From Dermacoccus nishinomiyaensis (GTDB lineage Bacteria > Actinomycetota > Actinomycetes > Actinomycetales > Dermatophilaceae), in NCBI RefSeq assembly GCF_900447535.1, contig NZ_UFXX01000001.1, positions 434,001-498,000 of the forward strand: a DNA stretch of 64,000 bases, written 5' to 3'. A program made the translations under genes and the position numbers. This document shows, in pieces, positions 1 to 8,347 of the stretch. Below the pieces are notes generated by a model. That model did no database searches. It had not been told where the DNA came from and saw only the letters and a list, made by a program, of their open reading frames with translations. Numbering within the stretch: the stretch's first letter is position 1; the number at the start of each line of letters is the position of its first letter.

Positions 1-1
1 C

Positions 2-427
2 CGTCAGGCGTTCGGCTCTGGTCGTATGCCTGCGCGCGAGCTTTCCGACGCGGCGCTCGTCCTCATCGGCGGCACGCTGCTGCTCGCCCCGGGCTTCCTC
101 ACGGACGCACTCGGCCTGTTCGTCCTGCTGCCCCTCACGCGCCCGCTGACGCGCCGACTGCTCGAAGGTGCCGTCGCACACAAGCTGTTCGGTGCATCTC
201 CCCTTGGTGCGGCCGCCTTTGGTGCCGCGAACGCGGCGCCCGGCCGAGTGCGCTTCACCCGCGTGCGCGCCGCCGATGCGGGCGGCTCTTCGGCGGCCGG
301 TCCGTTACCCGCGCCCGGGCCATACCCCACCGCCGACGCGTTCGCCACGCAGGCCGGGCGAGACGCTGCCTGGAACTCTCCACGACGGGGTGCGTCCGAC
401 GTCGTCGAGGGCGAGATCATCGACTGA
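2..427 (+). CDS. fxsA: FxsA family membrane protein, 5' end outside the window
   Basis: This is the C-terminal part of an FxsA-type inner-membrane protein; the frame is open to the left edge, so the true start lies outside the window. The visible part begins within the conserved 'PARELSDAALVLIGG' stretch, followed by the hydrophobic 'LLLAPGFLTDALGL' hairpin that marks the family. It ends in a polar tail of about 75 residues, rich in Ala, Pro and Gly, with an acidic end. In E. coli FxsA relieves phage T7 exclusion by F plasmids; its role in actinobacteria is not established. The methionine at position 26 sits inside the conserved domain and is unlikely to be the start. Confidence 0.85.
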   Translation, partial: RQAFGSGRMPARELSDAALVLIGGTLLLAPGFLTDALGLFVLLPLTRPLTRRLLEGAVAHKLFGASPLGAAAFGAANAAPGRVRFTRVRAADAGGSSAAGPLPAPGPYPTADAFATQAGRDAAWNSPRRGASDVVEGEIID

Positions 428-511
428 GTTCGTGAGACGGCTCGGCCGCAGTGCCCCCCGCCGTCACAGGCTGATACCCAAGGCCCTGAACAAGACAGGC
501 GAGCACACACG

Positions 512-540
512 AAGGCCGCCCCCGAACCGGGGGCGGCCTT
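512..540. terminator. Hairpin between convergent fxsA and rbpA
   Basis: Twelve-base arms (512-523 and 529-540) pair perfectly around a 5-nt loop and are GC-rich with AA/TT ends. It lies between two convergent genes and so could end transcription from both sides. Confidence 0.75.
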
Positions 541-559
541 GTTCGTCACGACGTGAGCG

Positions 560-928
560 TCACTTGGACGCGGCAGCACGCTTTCGCTTCGGCTTTTCGC
601 CGCGCGACTCGCGCAGCAGCGTGAGGCGCTCGTCCAGCAGCTCCTCGAGCTCTTCGACGGAACGGCGCTCGAGCAGCATGTCCCAGTGGGTACGCGCCGG
701 CTTCGTGGGCTTGCGGTCGGGCTCGGGGCCGTCGACGAGCAGCGCCTCGAGGCCGCAACGGCACTCCCACAGCGCGGGCACGTCGGCCTCGACGGAGAAC
801 GGCAGCTCGATGACGTGGCCCTGAGCGCACTTGTAGCTGACCATCTGTCGCTCGCTGAACGCGATGCCCTCGTCGGTCTCGAGCGAGAGCGTGCTGAGGT
901 TGGTGCCTCGCAGTGAACGTTCTGCCAT
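560..928 (-). CDS. rbpA: RNA polymerase-binding protein RbpA
   Basis: RbpA is an actinobacterial transcription factor that binds RNA polymerase and group I/II sigma factors and stabilises the open promoter complex. The 122 residues match the family length and order: a short N-terminal tail, a core domain with 'YKCAQGHVIELPF' and 'WECRCG' (about residues 32-60), a basic linker, and the C-terminal sigma-interacting helix 'LLERRSVEELEELLDERL' (about 85-103), ending in a Lys/Arg-rich tail. It is transcribed alone, convergent with fxsA. About 80 bases upstream is a good sigma-R-type promoter, in line with rbpA being a sigma-R target in Streptomyces. Confidence 0.95.
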   Translation of the reverse strand: MAERSLRGTNLSTLSLETDEGIAFSERQMVSYKCAQGHVIELPFSVEADVPALWECRCGLEALLVDGPEPDRKPTKPARTHWDMLLERRSVEELEELLDERLTLLRESRGEKPKRKRAAASK

Positions 929-1006
929 GGTGTCTCCCTACGTCACACGGGGTTCGTGTTGGTTCGTGATGCGCTGAGCCTGCAGCCCGCGCGATCCTGA
1001 CGGAAC

Positions 1007-1032
1007 AACGCCGGCCGGGGGCCGTTTGTTCC
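1007..1032 (-). promoter_or_regulatory. Candidate sigma-R/SigH-type promoter of rbpA
   Basis: On the minus strand GGAAC (1032-1028) is followed after exactly 18 bases by GTT (1009-1007), which matches the thiol-stress sigma factor consensus GGAAY-N18-GTT. The predicted transcript start is about 70 bases before the rbpA ATG. The rbpA gene of Streptomyces coelicolor is a known sigma-R target, so the position makes sense. Confidence 0.6.
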
Positions 1033-1146
1033 GCACGCACGCCGACGCGCTGACACACCAGTCTACGGCGCGGACGGGACGCGTCACGAATCGCGTTCGG
1101 GGGAGCGGCCGGCGCGCATCCTGCCGCCGGTCTCGAGCCCGGGGCG

Positions 1147-2514
1147 TCAGCCGGCGGCGCGTGCCCGGGCGCTGCCTCGCTCGACGTCGACGCGGCGCAG
1201 CAGCACCGCGCCGAGCGCGAAGAAGACAACGAGCGCGACGATCGACAGGCGGTAGGAGCCAGTCAGCTGGTGCACGAGACCGAACGTGAGGGTGCCGAAC
1301 CAGCTCGTCCCTCGCTCCATCGCCTGATAGAGGCTGAAGTACTCCGACTCCCGGCCCGTCGGCACGAGCCGCGAGTACAACGACCGGCTGAGTGCCTGCG
1401 ACCCGCCGAGCACGATGCCGATGCCGACGCCCAGCACGAGCCACAACCCGAACTGCCCCGACGGCAGGAAGAACGCTGCGAACACGACGAGCGTCCACAA
1501 GCCGAGGGAGAGCAACACGGCCCGTTTGGCGCCCATCGTCCGCGCGAGCCGACCGAACAGCAGCGCGCCGAGGAAGGCGACGAACTGCACGAGCAGGATC
1601 GTCACGATGAGCTGGCTGTCGCCGAAGCCCAGCTCCTCCTTGCCGTACAGGCTCGCCGAGACGATGACCGTCTGGATGCCGTCGTTGAAGAACAGGTACG
1701 CGAGCAGGAACGTCATCGTGTCGGGGAAATGCCGCAACTCCGCGAACGTCGAGCGAAGCTGACGGACGCTGCCGCTCACCGCCGCCGTCAGCGAGCCGGT
1801 CACGGCCGGGCCGACCCGACGCACGTCCCGTAGGCCGACAACCGGGATGATCGTGAACATGCCCCACCACACGCCGGCACTCAGCAGATTGACGCGCACG
1901 GCCTCGCCCGTCGACAGCCCCAACGAGTCGTGCATCGTCATGACGACGAGGTTGACGGCCAGCAGCAGCCCGCCGCCCAGATAGCCGAGCGCCCACCCCC
2001 GTGAACTGACGCGGTCACGCTCGTCGTCGCTCGAGATCTGAACGAGCAGCCCGTCGTAGACGACGAGGGAGGCACCCAGACACTGGTTCGCCAGGATGAG
2101 CACGACAACACCGAGCTGCCAGTTGCTGCCTGCGACGAAGAACATCGAACTCGCCCCGAGGGCACCGACGAACGCGAACGCGCCCAGCAGGTGCGCCGGG
2201 CGCGAGATGCGGTCGGCGATCGCGCCGACGAAGATGAGCAGGATCGCGCTGATGATCGTCGAGACCGTCACCGTGTACGGCGCGAGCGAGCCGGGCGAGA
2301 TCGGTAGACCGAGCACGTGCAGGTCGGTGTGGCACGCCAGGTCCGTATCCTGCCCCGGGCAGGCCGCCGACTTCGCAACCGCAGTGAGATACGGGGAGAA
2401 CAGCACCGTCGACGTCGTCGTCACGTACGCCGAGTTGGCCCAGTCGTAGAAGTACCAGCTGCGCTGGCGCCTCGTCCGAACGGTGTCGGGGGGCGGGGTG
2501 GGGGCTTCGATCAC
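1147..2514 (-). CDS. MFS transporter, UMF1/Atg22-like family
   Basis: This is a 455-residue polytopic membrane protein of the UMF1 branch of the major facilitator superfamily, related to the yeast vacuolar amino-acid effluxer Atg22. The family signature 'WYFYDWANSAYVTT' lies at residues 20-33, followed by about 12 hydrophobic segments; 'YLFFNDGIQTVI' in the second half is also typical of the family. The substrate cannot be read from the sequence; efflux of amino acids or small metabolites is the usual guess. It lies 56 bases behind a small minus-strand gene and may be the last member of the puuD-like cluster. Confidence 0.85.
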   Translation of the reverse strand: MIEAPTPPPDTVRTRRQRSWYFYDWANSAYVTTTSTVLFSPYLTAVAKSAACPGQDTDLACHTDLHVLGLPISPGSLAPYTVTVSTIISAILLIFVGAIADRISRPAHLLGAFAFVGALGASSMFFVAGSNWQLGVVVLILANQCLGASLVVYDGLLVQISSDDERDRVSSRGWALGYLGGGLLLAVNLVVMTMHDSLGLSTGEAVRVNLLSAGVWWGMFTIIPVVGLRDVRRVGPAVTGSLTAAVSGSVRQLRSTFAELRHFPDTMTFLLAYLFFNDGIQTVIVSASLYGKEELGFGDSQLIVTILLVQFVAFLGALLFGRLARTMGAKRAVLLSLGLWTLVVFAAFFLPSGQFGLWLVLGVGIGIVLGGSQALSRSLYSRLVPTGRESEYFSLYQAMERGTSWFGTLTFGLVHQLTGSYRLSIVALVVFFALGAVLLRRVDVERGSARARAAG

Positions 2515-2570
2515 GGGTGAAGCGTGTCACATCGACGACGCGATTTTCGGTGATGCGAGCCTCTGAGAGG

Positions 2571-2774
2571 TCAGCGCCGCCGATCGAGGCGCTGCTTGTC
2601 GAGGTAGCGCCCAGCCGAGGCGCGCGCCTTCGTGATATGCGCCGAGTACTTGCGGCCCGTGCGCTGGTCGACGAACTCGCCGGCCTTGTCGGTCATGGCG
2701 CGCACCTTCTCGGGATTTTGCTGCACGTAGCGGCGACCCTGCGCGACGAGCTGCCTGGCGATGTTGGTCTTCAT
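2571..2774 (-). CDS. Small basic MT0933-like 'antitoxin' family protein
   Basis: A 67-residue basic, probably alpha-helical protein. The core 'MTDKAGEFVDQRTGRKYSAHITKA' pattern (K-A-x-x-F-V-D-x-R-T-G-x-K-Y) resembles the MT0933/Rv0909-type family annotated as type II antitoxins in mycobacteria. No toxin-like partner (no COG3832/Rv0910-like gene) is next to it, so an antitoxin role is doubtful and the protein may simply be a small helical stress protein. It starts 11 bases after the HAD phosphatase stop, which suggests co-transcription. Confidence 0.6.
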   Translation of the reverse strand: MKTNIARQLVAQGRRYVQQNPEKVRAMTDKAGEFVDQRTGRKYSAHITKARASAGRYLDKQRLDRRR

Positions 2775-2785
2775 GGGGCGTGATC

Positions 2786-3523
2786 CTAGTGGACGTCCGC
2801 CGTCTCGTCCTGTGCCCGGGGCAGCAGCAGTGCCGCGAGCTGCTCGGCGGTGTCGACGACGGCCACGGCTCCCGCGCGCGCGAGCTCGTCGTCCGCGGCG
2901 TAGCCCCAGCTCACCCCGATCGTCGCGATGCCGTGACGCGCGGCGCCCTCGACGTCGTGGAGGCGGTCGCCGACCATGACGACGTCCGGCCCGGCGTCGC
3001 GACCGAGCGCGGCCAGCGCCCGGACGATGACGTCCGCCTTCGCGTCGTCCGGGCGCGTGATGTCGGCCCCGAAGACGCCGTCGAGACCCCCGGTCAGGTA
3101 TGGCTCGAGGCCGAAGTGGGCGACGATGCGGCGCGCCGTCGGCTGCGGTTTCGACGTCGCGACGGCGACGCTGACGCCGGCAGCGTGCAGCTCGGCGAGC
3201 AGGTCGGCCATGCCGGGGTAGAGGTCGTTGTCGAACAGGCGCCCGGCGTTGTAATCCTCGCGGTAGGTGCCGACGATGCCCGGTACCTGCTCGGCCGGGA
3301 TACCGATGCCTTCGAGGGCGACCTTGAACGGCGGGCCGACGAACGAGTCGAGCACGTGTTGCTCGGGCACCGCGACGTCGTGCACGCCCAGCGCATGCCG
3401 CATCGATGCTGTGATGCCGCGCGCCGAGTCGGACAACGTCCCGTCGAGATCGAACAGCACGAGAGTGAGCGGGCCGTGCGGCCAGGTGGTGTCGGCGTCA
3501 GCCTGGTGTGAAGCGCCTGTCAT
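2786..3523 (-). CDS. HAD-superfamily hydrolase, phosphoglycolate phosphatase-like
   Basis: This is a 245-residue HAD phosphatase. Motif I 'LVLFDLDGTLSDSA' sits at about residues 21-34, a Thr/Ser motif II with 'VAVATSKPQPTA' near 119-130, and motif III/IV 'VMVGDRLHDVEGAARHG' near 179-195. The helical cap between motifs I and II is that of the Gph/PGP group, so a phosphoglycolate or other small phosphate ester is likely, though substrate specificity cannot be fixed from sequence. Its ATG overlaps the stop of the upstream glutamine-amidotransferase gene by four bases, indicating translational coupling. Confidence 0.88.
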   Translation of the reverse strand: MTGASHQADADTTWPHGPLTLVLFDLDGTLSDSARGITASMRHALGVHDVAVPEQHVLDSFVGPPFKVALEGIGIPAEQVPGIVGTYREDYNAGRLFDNDLYPGMADLLAELHAAGVSVAVATSKPQPTARRIVAHFGLEPYLTGGLDGVFGADITRPDDAKADVIVRALAALGRDAGPDVVMVGDRLHDVEGAARHGIATIGVSWGYAADDELARAGAVAVVDTAEQLAALLLPRAQDETADVH

Positions 3524-4332
3524 GACGCGGCCTGCGCGGTGCCGTGGGTGGGGTTCGCGGTGATGCGCGCGGAGCCGGCCGCGGCGCGGCGCTCAGCGTC
3601 GGCGGTGACGGCGTCGACGAACCACGTGAACACCTGCTGCGAACGCACGTCGGCCCCGCTCATCATCTCCGGGTGCCACTGCACGGCCGCGAGGCACCAC
3701 GCGTCGTCCGCGTGCTGCACCGCCTCGACGAGGCCGTCGTCGGCGCGCGCGACGACCCGCAGCGCGTCGGCGACGGCGTCGAGCGCCTGGTGGTGGAAGG
3801 AGTTGACGGCCGCCTTCGTCACACCCCACGCGTCGTGCAGGAACGAGCGCTCCTCGACGCTGATGTGGTGCAGCGGCGAGGCGGGGTTGCCCATCGCCAT
3901 GTGCTGCTGGTCGGTGCCCGCGTAGCGCAGATCCTGGAACAGGCTCCCGCCGAGGGCCACGTTGATGAGCTGCATGCCGCGGCAGATGCCGAGCACGGGC
4001 AGCCGGTTCTCGCGCGCGAGCCGGAGCGCCTCGATCTCGTACGCGTCGCGGATCGGCGACGTCGTCTGGCATTCCTGCTTCGCGGGCTGGCCGTACAGCA
4101 GCGGGTCGACGTCGGAACCACCGGCGAGCAGCAAGCCGTCGAGCAGGGCCAGCTGTTGCGGCAGCGTCGAGTGATCCGTCGACGGCGGCAACATGATCGG
4201 AATGCCGCCGGCCTGCGTGATCGAGCGCGAATAGTCCTCATTGACGGCGACGCGCCGGTAGCCGGGGAAGAGGTAGTGCGGGTCGTACTCGACGTTGGTG
4301 ATGATGCCGATGACGGGTTTGCGGGCGCTCAT
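3520..4332 (-). CDS. Gamma-glutamyl-gamma-aminobutyrate hydrolase family protein (class I glutamine amidotransferase, C26)
   Basis: This 270-residue protein has the triad-bearing class I amidotransferase fold used by PuuD-type hydrolases: 'LAGGSDVDPLLYG' near residue 91, the nucleophile elbow 'GICRGMQLINVALGG' near 118-132 (Cys nucleophile) and the 'QWHPE' histidine-glutamate pair near 218-222. In E. coli PuuD cleaves gamma-glutamyl-GABA during putrescine breakdown; no other puu genes are here, so the substrate remains open. It heads a minus-strand cluster (HAD phosphatase, small basic protein, UMF1 transporter). Directly upstream is an array of 19-bp repeats where its promoter should be. Confidence 0.87.
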   Translation of the reverse strand: MSARKPVIGIITNVEYDPHYLFPGYRRVAVNEDYSRSITQAGGIPIMLPPSTDHSTLPQQLALLDGLLLAGGSDVDPLLYGQPAKQECQTTSPIRDAYEIEALRLARENRLPVLGICRGMQLINVALGGSLFQDLRYAGTDQQHMAMGNPASPLHHISVEERSFLHDAWGVTKAAVNSFHHQALDAVADALRVVARADDGLVEAVQHADDAWCLAAVQWHPEMMSGADVRSQQVFTWFVDAVTADAERRAAAGSARITANPTHGTAQAAS

Positions 4333-4366
4333 CGTGCGTCCTTCCTGGCCTGGCCCTCGTGGGGCG

Positions 4367-4457
4367 GTGCGAATATGACCGTGAATCGCGGATGTGTCCG
4401 CAGATCGCCGATGTGACCGTAGATCACGAATGTGTCCGTGAATCGCCGATGTGTCAG
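4367..4457 (+). repeat. Tandem array A of a 19-bp repeat
   Basis: About 4.5 copies of a 19-bp unit repeat at a constant spacing: ATC triplets start at 4385, 4404, 4423 and 4442, with a degraded half-copy before them. The consensus is ATCGCSGATGTGWCCGYRG. The period is not a multiple of three and the array lies between genes, so it is not coding. It ends about 50 bases upstream of the puuD-like start and almost touches the 3' end of the permease gene. A second array of the same family is at 9369-9457. Confidence 0.85.
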
Positions 4458-4458
4458 C

Positions 4459-6001
4459 TCAGCGGTCCTCGGGGAGCTGCTTCGGGGTGTCGTCGTAGAC
4501 GCCCAGCTTCCACGGCAAGTACAACGCCGCCGGCAACACGACGTAGCCGACGATCATCGCTGCGACCGCCCACAGGTTGAGGCCGCCGCCAGGGTTGCTG
4601 AACTGGCCACGCCAGTCGAACTCGACCATGAGGAACACCGACGCGGCGATCGACAGGATCGGGAACACGACGTCGAGGACGACGCTGCGCTTCACATCGT
4701 TCGGGCGGTGCCGCGTGCGCCCGAGGAAGCACAGGATGAGCGCGAGCGGCACCATGACGAACTGCACGAACCGCGTCACCGAACTGATGACCATGATGCC
4801 GCGCATCGAGTACCCGAACGCCATCGGCACGACGATCGCGAGCACCGCCGTCACGACGAACGCGACGACCGGCACCCCGCGCTGCGACGTCCGACTTGCC
4901 GCGGCGGGCAGCATCCGACGGCGGCTCATCGCGTCGAAGATGCGCGGCGTGTTGAAGCTCGCCGCGACGTTGATGCCGAACATGCTGACGAGGGCGCCGA
5001 GGACGATGAGGTCGCGCACGATCGAGTTGTCGAAGGCGCTCGCGAGCACGACGGCGTCCTTCGACTCGAGCACGCCCGTCGGGTTGATCATCATCGCCAC
5101 GGACACGACGGCCACGTACACGACGATGACGACCGCGACACCGATCGGGATGGCGCGCGGCAGGTTACGGGCCGGGTCTTCCATCTCGCTCGCGGCGCTG
5201 CCGGCGCCCCCGAACCCGGTGAACGCGTAGAACGCCGCGAGCATCGCGCCGACGAACGCGGTCGTGTCCATGCTCGGCACGAGAGGGCTGCCGTCGGGGC
5301 CCTCGAGATGCGTGAGATCGGAGAAGTGGTTGTCGCCGGTCATCGCCAGCACGACGAGGCCGGCGACGATCGTCAGGACGAGCGCGGCGACCTTACCGAT
5401 CGTCGAGATGTTGTTGACGACCTTCGTGATGCGTGTGCCCGCCAGGTTGATCGCGAGCAGCACCACCATGAGCAGGACGAAGCCGATCGTGATGTTCGTC
5501 GTCGTCACCGCCTCGTGGCCGCCGAAGACGGTGAGCACGGTCGTCACGACGGCCGTCGCCATGACACCCCACGCGATCGCGGCGCCGACGAAGCGCGTCA
5601 GGCCGACGTAGAACCCGACGTCGTCACCGAACGCGACCCGCGTGTACGCGAACGCCGCGCCGTTCTCGCTCGTCCAACGGGCCGCGGCGGCGAACATCAC
5701 GGCGAGGACGGCCGCGAAGACACCGGCGATGACGTAGACGAGCGGCGTCCACGTGCCCGCGACCTTCATGACGGCGCCGGGGGAGAGAAAGATGCCCGAG
5801 CCGATGATGCCGTTGATCGTCAGCAGGACGATTGACGCGAGCCCGAACTTGGCGCGCGAGGTCTTGCGCCCGCTGGTGTCATCCCGATTCGCCGCGTCCT
5901 GCGGCGTCCCGCCGCGAGTGCGCTGATCAGGCGTCGTCGCGGGCGTCGACGACCCGTCGGCGCTCGCAGACGGGGGTCGAACCCGCCGATGATGCGGCCA
6001 T
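4459..6001 (-). CDS. APC-family amino-acid permease with an apparent N-terminal frameshift
   Basis: This is a 12-TM amino acid permease of the APC superfamily. The signature first helix 'NGIIGSGIFLSPGAVM' spans codons down to 5767, so the start must lie upstream, yet that frame has no ATG, GTG or TTG before a stop at 6049-6051. An ATG at 6001-5999 has a strong ribosome-binding site (GAGGAGAGGAAG, five bases before the ATG) and reads 'MAASSAGSTP' in the neighbouring frame. Removing one base of the five-base G run at 5972-5976 joins the two frames into a smooth Ser/Thr/Pro-rich N-terminus and a protein of about 513 residues. Either a sequencing error or a real inactivating indel explains this; the rest of the gene is intact. 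Confidence 0.8.
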
Positions 6002-6130
6002 GACGACTTCCTCTCCTCGGGCCGTGCCCCGGCGAGGGGACGACGGCGTCAGTCGCGGTGAGTCGCCCACAGACGCATCGCCGCGTGATTCGTCCTCATC
6101 TGTCTAGTGCTGCGTTGGCCGCCGGCGACG

Positions 6131-6158
6131 TGACGTCCGAGGGTTGGGCAGGACGTCA
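6131..6158. terminator. Weak hairpin after the pseudouridine synthase gene
   Basis: Eight-base perfect arms TGACGTCC / GGACGTCA are separated by 12 bases, just beyond the stop of the minus-strand pseudouridine synthase gene. There is no T run. Confidence 0.4.
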
Positions 6159-6164
6159 GCGTGG

Positions 6165-7109
6165 TCACGCCGGCGACGGAGCCGCGGTGCCGTCGGGCCA
6201 GGTGAGGGTGCGCGCCGATGTGAAGTGGCGGGGGGTGCCGTCGACGGGGTCGACGAACGCGAGCGTCTTCGCGAGCAACTGCAGCGGACGCGTGAAGTCG
6301 TCGATGTCGTCGTCGAGACGCACGTGCGGATAGAGCGGATCGCCGACGATCGGGATGCCGAGACCGTTGAGGTGCAGGCGCAGCTGATGGGTGCGGCCCG
6401 TGGCGGGGGTGAGTCGGTAGGTGGCGACGTCGCCGCGCACCTGCCCGAGTTCGATGTCGGTGATGGCGTTGACCGGCGCCCCCGGCACCTCGAACGCCTG
6501 CGCGAGGCCGTGCTGCTTGCGGATGTGCGACTCGACCCGACGCGGCAGCTCGAGCGACGGGTCGTACGCCGCGACGGCCTCGTACGTCTTGCTCACCTGC
6601 CGCGCTTCGAAGATGCCCTGGTATGCGGCGCGCCAGCGTGGCTCGCGCGTCAGCAGGAGCACCCCCGCGGTGAGCCGGTCGAGGCGGTGAACGGGCACGA
6701 GCGTCGGTTCGTCGAGCATCGCGCGCGCCTTGACGACGACCGACTGCGTGACGTGCCTGCCGCGCGGGATGGAAGCGAGGAAGTGCGGCTTGTCGACGAC
6801 GACGATGCGTTCGTCCTCGTGCAGCACCGTGAGTTCGAACGGCACCTCCGGCTCCTCGCGCAGCTCGCGGTGGAAGTGGACGAACGTGTGCGGCCGGTAC
6901 GGTTCGTCACCGTTCCAGGATCGGCCGTGGTCGTCGACGAAACGGCCGCGTTCGAGCATCCCGTCGACGTCGACGTGGTCGGGCAGCTTGTCGTGCAGGA
7001 ACGCCCGCATCGTCGGCCAGGGCATGGGGTTCGTGCGGTCACGATCGGGCGTGCGCACCCATGCGGCACTGAGGCCGTGACGGCGGGGAAGGGGATGAAA
7101 ATCTGGCAC
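6165..7109 (-). CDS. RluA-family pseudouridine synthase
   Basis: This protein isomerises uridine to pseudouridine in RNA, probably rRNA. The catalytic loop 'HRLDRLTAGVLLL' carries the essential Asp, and 'VDKPHFLASIPRG' before it and 'GRTHQLRLHLNGLG' after it are typical of the family. The GTG at 7109 is preferred as the start because the reading 'VPDFHPLPRRHGL' matches the N-terminus usual for actinobacterial members and leaves 19 bases after the upstream gene; an ATG at 7169 would overlap that gene by 41 bases. With this start the protein has 314 residues. The exact target nucleotide cannot be inferred. Confidence 0.85.
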   Translation of the reverse strand: MPDFHPLPRRHGLSAAWVRTPDRDRTNPMPWPTMRAFLHDKLPDHVDVDGMLERGRFVDDHGRSWNGDEPYRPHTFVHFHRELREEPEVPFELTVLHEDERIVVVDKPHFLASIPRGRHVTQSVVVKARAMLDEPTLVPVHRLDRLTAGVLLLTREPRWRAAYQGIFEARQVSKTYEAVAAYDPSLELPRRVESHIRKQHGLAQAFEVPGAPVNAITDIELGQVRGDVATYRLTPATGRTHQLRLHLNGLGIPIVGDPLYPHVRLDDDIDDFTRPLQLLAKTLAFVDPVDGTPRHFTSARTLTWPDGTAAPSPA

Positions 7110-7128
7110 GGACGGCGCTCGCGAACCG

Positions 7129-7605
7129 TCAGGCGCCCGCGGGCGCGCGGCCCGTCGCGGCGGCGTCAAGGGCGGCGAGGCCCTTGTCGACGTCCTTCGC
7201 CACTTTCGCGTTCATGCGGATGAGGGTGAACAGGACGCGCTGCGGCGCGCTCTGCGGACCCGTCATCGTCCAGGTGACGTCGGTTCCGCCGTCAGCGGCG
7301 GGGGAGAAGGCGAAGTGGGAGGTGTTCTCCGACTCGAACGGCGCCGTGAACGTGAGCGCGACGGTGATCTCGTGCGGCGTCGAGTCGAGGATCTCCATGT
7401 GTCCCGACCCGGCCTTCTTGTCGCCGGCCCACTCGTACTGCGCGCCGACGCCACGTGCGGCCCCCGAATAGGTGCGGCGCAGCTGCGGATCGAGCCCCTC
7501 CCACGGTGACCAGTGCACCCACTCGTGGAAGTCGTCGACGAACCCGTGCACCTGCTCGAGCGGCGCAGCGATGTGACGGCTGCGACTGACGCGGAACTCA
7601 CCCAT
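7129..7605 (-). CDS. SRPBCC (START-like) family protein
   Basis: This is a 158-residue protein of the polyketide cyclase/dehydrase-like SRPBCC fold. It opens with 'VSRSRHIAAPLEQVHGFVDDFHEWVHWSPWEG', the usual first strand and helix pair with conserved W/P residues, and ends in the long C-terminal helix 'NAKVAKDVDKGLAAL'. Such proteins bind hydrophobic small ligands; no ligand can be named. The ATG at 7605 is chosen over one at 7644 because conserved residues begin immediately after it. It is upstream of, and probably co-transcribed with, the pseudouridine synthase gene. Confidence 0.75.
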   Translation of the reverse strand: MGEFRVSRSRHIAAPLEQVHGFVDDFHEWVHWSPWEGLDPQLRRTYSGAARGVGAQYEWAGDKKAGSGHMEILDSTPHEITVALTFTAPFESENTSHFAFSPAADGGTDVTWTMTGPQSAPQRVLFTLIRMNAKVAKDVDKGLAALDAAATGRAPAGA

Positions 7606-7806
7606 GCCCCAGAGGATATGCGGGAGCCGCCCGAGCTGCCGCATGCACGGTCCGCTGCCCGTCGGCTGCTCAGCCGAGTGGGATGACAGGGCGGGCTGCG
7701 GTCGTCCCCCGGTCGCCCGCGTGGCCTACCTCGCAGCAGGAGTCGCGGAGACAAGGAGCAGGGCGCCGGGCGCCCGCAGGTGCCTCCAGCCACGTAGATT
7801 CACGGC

Positions 7807-8235
7807 ATGGGAATCTTTCAGGGCCTCGCCGGCAACATGCAGCAGATCGACCCGCAGCAAGCACATGAGCTCTACGGCCCCTGGCTGCTCGAGGGTGAGC
7901 AGATCCAGTCGGCGTACAAGATGCTGCGCGACGGCTTCTGCATGACCAACTTCCGCATCATCACGCTCGATCACCAGGGTGCGACGGGGAAGAAGACTCG
8001 CGTCAAGTCGATCCAGCTGGCTGCGATCGTGGACGTCACCGCAGAGACCGCAGGCGGAGGAGTCGACGACTCGGAGATCACGATCACGTACGTCGTGACG
8101 CCTTACCTCAGGGCCCACACCCTGCAGTACGGCGAGTACACGTTCGAGTTCCCCAAGAACTTCGACATCGCGGCGCTGTATCGGCATCTCATGGGCATCG
8201 CCCTCAACAACCGTCAGAACCTGAACCGCGCGTGA
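7807..8235 (+). CDS. Bacterial PH-domain protein
   Basis: This 142-residue soluble protein matches the bacterial pleckstrin-homology family seen in B. subtilis YvbH-like proteins. Visible are 'LLEGEQIQSAYKMLRDGFCMTNFRIITLDHQG', the beta-strand-rich core with 'GKKTRVKSIQLAAI', and the closing C-terminal helix 'FDIAALYRHLMGIALNN'. There is no signal peptide or membrane helix. It stands alone, divergent from the SRPBCC gene across a 200-bp intergenic region with no clear motif. Its function is unknown; members form oligomeric rings. Confidence 0.8.
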   Translation: MGIFQGLAGNMQQIDPQQAHELYGPWLLEGEQIQSAYKMLRDGFCMTNFRIITLDHQGATGKKTRVKSIQLAAIVDVTAETAGGGVDDSEITITYVVTPYLRAHTLQYGEYTFEFPKNFDIAALYRHLMGIALNNRQNLNRA

Positions 8236-8347
8236 CAGTGGTGCCTGCCGGCCTGCGTGCGTAGCCGCTCGACGCGGGGCGGCGCGCCGAGCGAGATGTC
8301 GCCTGCGCGCCGAGTTGGGGACTCGACGCGCATGACAGGATCGGGCA

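Noticed and set aside
2571-2774. Toxin-antitoxin system
   Set aside because: The small protein resembles a family annotated as antitoxin, but no toxin gene is adjacent; it sits among metabolic and transport genes.
4367-4457. CRISPR array at the 19-bp repeats
   Set aside because: The units are directly adjacent with no spacers, too short, and no cas genes are present.
4432-5835. A 467-codon plus-strand frame over the permease gene
   Set aside because: The translation is a low-complexity mix of Arg, Asp, His and Glu typical of antisense frames in GC-rich DNA; the permease on the other strand explains the region.
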